Shown one piece after another: positions 62,637 through 64,000 of a stretch of DNA of 64,000 nt. Numbering within the stretch: the first letter of the stretch is position 1; every line of letters begins with the position of its first letter. Source of the stretch: a bacterium (GTDB lineage: Bacteria; Planctomycetota; Planctomycetia; Pirellulales; Pirellulaceae); contig JAUIGN010000006.1 in assembly GCA_030430075.1 (NCBI GenBank), positions 186,001-250,000 of the forward strand. Reading direction: 5' to 3'. The notes beneath the pieces were generated by a model. That model was not told where the DNA came from. It did not search any database and saw only the letters and a list, made by a program, of their open reading frames with translations. The translations under genes were made by a program, and so were the position numbers.

Positions 62637-63854
62637 TCATTCCGCCCGGCCGCGGCCGCTGGGGAAACGAAGATCGACCCAGACAAGGCGATGGTCCGAG
62701 GCGGTGATTGCGGCCTGCCCGTCCTCGGCGGGGAGCGGCCAGAAAACGCCGCTGTCGACGATCTCCAGCAGGCGGCTGGGGAGCACGTAATCGAGTCGCA
62801 GATTGCCTACGCGCTGATCGTTGGCGAAATCCGACGTATCGTGGGAGGGATCTCCCCGGTGCGTCTCGTTCGCGCCGCCGTCGGTTTTCGCCGCCGCCGT
62901 GCCGCCCCGGCTTGCCGGTGCCAGCCCCGCTCGCACGCGAGGATGCCGGAGCAACGCCGTGATGGCTTCCCGGCGGCTGTCACCATCATGCGGGTCGGCA
63001 TTCAAGTCACCGGCGACGACAAACGGGACATTGGACCCCATGCCGCCGCGCCGACCATGGTCGTCATAGATGTAGCGACTCCGCTGCGGATCAAGATAGT
63101 CAGCCAGCAGGCGAATCTCGTCATGGTTGCGCAGTCCGTTCCGGTCTTCAGGACCGTCAAAGACAGGTGGTGTTGGATGCGAGACGATGAAGTGAACCTC
63201 CCGCTCGTCCCATACGATCGGGATGTCCCACAGGTTTTTGGATGCCAGCCGCAGCACGGACCTGGCCGCATCTGAATAGTAGGGCTCGCCGGTGTCCGGA
63301 TCACGGGGCCAGCGGGCGCCCGGCATATCCTTCCAGAGAAAGGTCCGAAAACTGCGGATGCGGTCCTCCGCCAGCGGGAGCCGCGACAGGACCACCATGC
63401 CGTACTGTCCGCCAAAGCGACCGAAGCCGAAGGCGTCACCTGGACCGTTCGTGCGGCCGTCGCCGTCCAGGTCGTGCCCGCTGGGAACGCCTGTATTGAC
63501 CGGCGCCACGTAGCGATGCCGGAATCGAATCGGAACCAGACCGGACCGGCCGACTTCCAGGTAGTTCCGCTGAAACGCATCAATGGCACGGCCGTTGGGG
63601 TCGAAATCGAATTCGTTGAGCAAGAGGACGTCGGGCCGCACCCGCTGGATGATCTCGGCAACCCGGCGCGCCTGCGGGTCGTCGCCCGTCGCCAGGTCGT
63701 CGGCCAGTCGGCCCGCGGCGTCGCGGTAGAGCGAGACGTTGAAGGTGGCAAAACGCACCGTCCCCCGTTCATTGCCCGGCGCCGTCCGTGCGGCTGGCAG
63801 GCCGAGGATCAACAGGAATGTCAACACGGTTGTTTGCCGTACAAGGTTCCGCAT
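62637..63854 (-). CDS. exported endonuclease/exonuclease/phosphatase-family protein
   Basis: 405 residues from ATG 63854. Signal peptide TTVLTFLLILGLPAARTAPG. EEP fold motifs: RFATFNVSLYRD (Asn), VLLLNEFDFDPNG (Glu), HFIVSHPTPPVFDGPEDRN (His), VVAGDLNADPHDG (Asp, Asn), LRLDYVLPSR (Asp) and ITASDHRLVWVDLRF (Asp-His). The set is complete for a metal-dependent phosphodiesterase or nuclease. A GHDLDGDGRTNGPGDAFG insert looks like a calcium loop. Secreted phosphodiesterase, phosphatase or nuclease of unknown substrate. The last ~150 bases of the window (63855-64000) show no other gene. Confidence 0.88.
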   Translation of the reverse strand: MRNLVRQTTVLTFLLILGLPAARTAPGNERGTVRFATFNVSLYRDAAGRLADDLATGDDPQARRVAEIIQRVRPDVLLLNEFDFDPNGRAIDAFQRNYLEVGRSGLVPIRFRHRYVAPVNTGVPSGHDLDGDGRTNGPGDAFGFGRFGGQYGMVVLSRLPLAEDRIRSFRTFLWKDMPGARWPRDPDTGEPYYSDAARSVLRLASKNLWDIPIVWDEREVHFIVSHPTPPVFDGPEDRNGLRNHDEIRLLADYLDPQRSRYIYDDHGRRGGMGSNVPFVVAGDLNADPHDGDSRREAITALLRHPRVRAGLAPASRGGTAAAKTDGGANETHRGDPSHDTSDFANDQRVGNLRLDYVLPSRLLEIVDSGVFWPLPAEDGQAAITASDHRLVWVDLRFPSGRGRAE

Positions 63855-64000
63855 GGGACTGTTCAGCGGCAGGCGGGTGAAGTCTTGCGATCCCACACGG
63901 TACCCTTGGTATGGATTGCCGGTTCCCCGGGCGGGCCACCAGCCGGTTGCGGCAGTCGATGATCCCACCAACCGTGTTGTGCGGCCGGTGCCCGGAACGT

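Overview
The window is chromosomal DNA from a GC-rich bacterium of the phylum Planctomycetota, most likely a Pirellulales-like lineage. The evidence is family content. There is a cytochrome c/DUF1549/DUF1553 protein (31974-35084) coupled to a Tat-exported DUF1501 protein (35087-36568). There are also many proteins with acidic or proline-rich tails, zinc-ribbon plus transmembrane modules, several sigma factors, and lipid A synthesis (lpxA). No rRNA, tRNA, CRISPR array, phage or insertion sequence was found. The assignment rests on recognised families, not on a database search.

Layout. 1-737: N-terminal part of a protein whose first ~90 residues are repeated in a paralogue at 46132-46770. 1053-10965: acyl-CoA ligase, KaiC-like ATPase, lpxA, pyruvate phosphate dikinase, a CPBP membrane protease, an exported TIM-barrel protein and a metallophosphoesterase. 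11392-16003 (minus): a ribose-type sugar ABC transporter operon whose permease carries a large extra domain and whose first gene is a tiny lipoprotein behind a leader rich in hairpins. 16397-20696: protein kinase, polyphosphate kinase 2, an acidic-tailed membrane protein and a DoxX-like protein. 21610-23734: a ketosynthase-like protein without the catalytic cysteine, next to a PhyH-type dioxygenase. 24450-30019: PolB-like exonuclease plus STAS protein, a von Willebrand A protein, an FKBP isomerase, DUF423, an ECF sigma factor and two small genes missed by simple ORF length criteria. 30304-37596: uronate-isomerase-like enzyme, the DUF1549/DUF1501 pair and an aldolase. 37964-40224: a tungstate-type transporter (tupABC). 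40424-47981: two planctomycete-type proteins of unknown role, then a minus-strand cluster with ligA and a cupin, and a coiled-coil protein. 48121-54064: CehA-type metallohydrolase, alpha/beta hydrolase, a RegA-type response regulator and a sigma factor. 54616-63854: membrane-anchored oxidoreductase, HtrA protease, thiL-tsaE, hslVU, glucose-dehydrogenase-like enzyme and an exported endonuclease/phosphatase-fold protein.

The intergenic DNA is unusually structured. A ~50 bp repeat core with an expandable GC-rich tail occurs three times. A ~90 bp hairpin element occurs twice around an AT-rich promoter-like island, and half of it occurs again elsewhere. A 17 bp palindrome occurs three times, and there are several short tandem arrays, including twelve heptamers. 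Good sigma70-like promoters (TTGnnn, 17 bp, TAnAAT) can be read upstream of many genes, and several share TAnAATCGG. Two such -10 boxes sit so close to the start codon that leaderless mRNAs are likely (ppk2, thiL).
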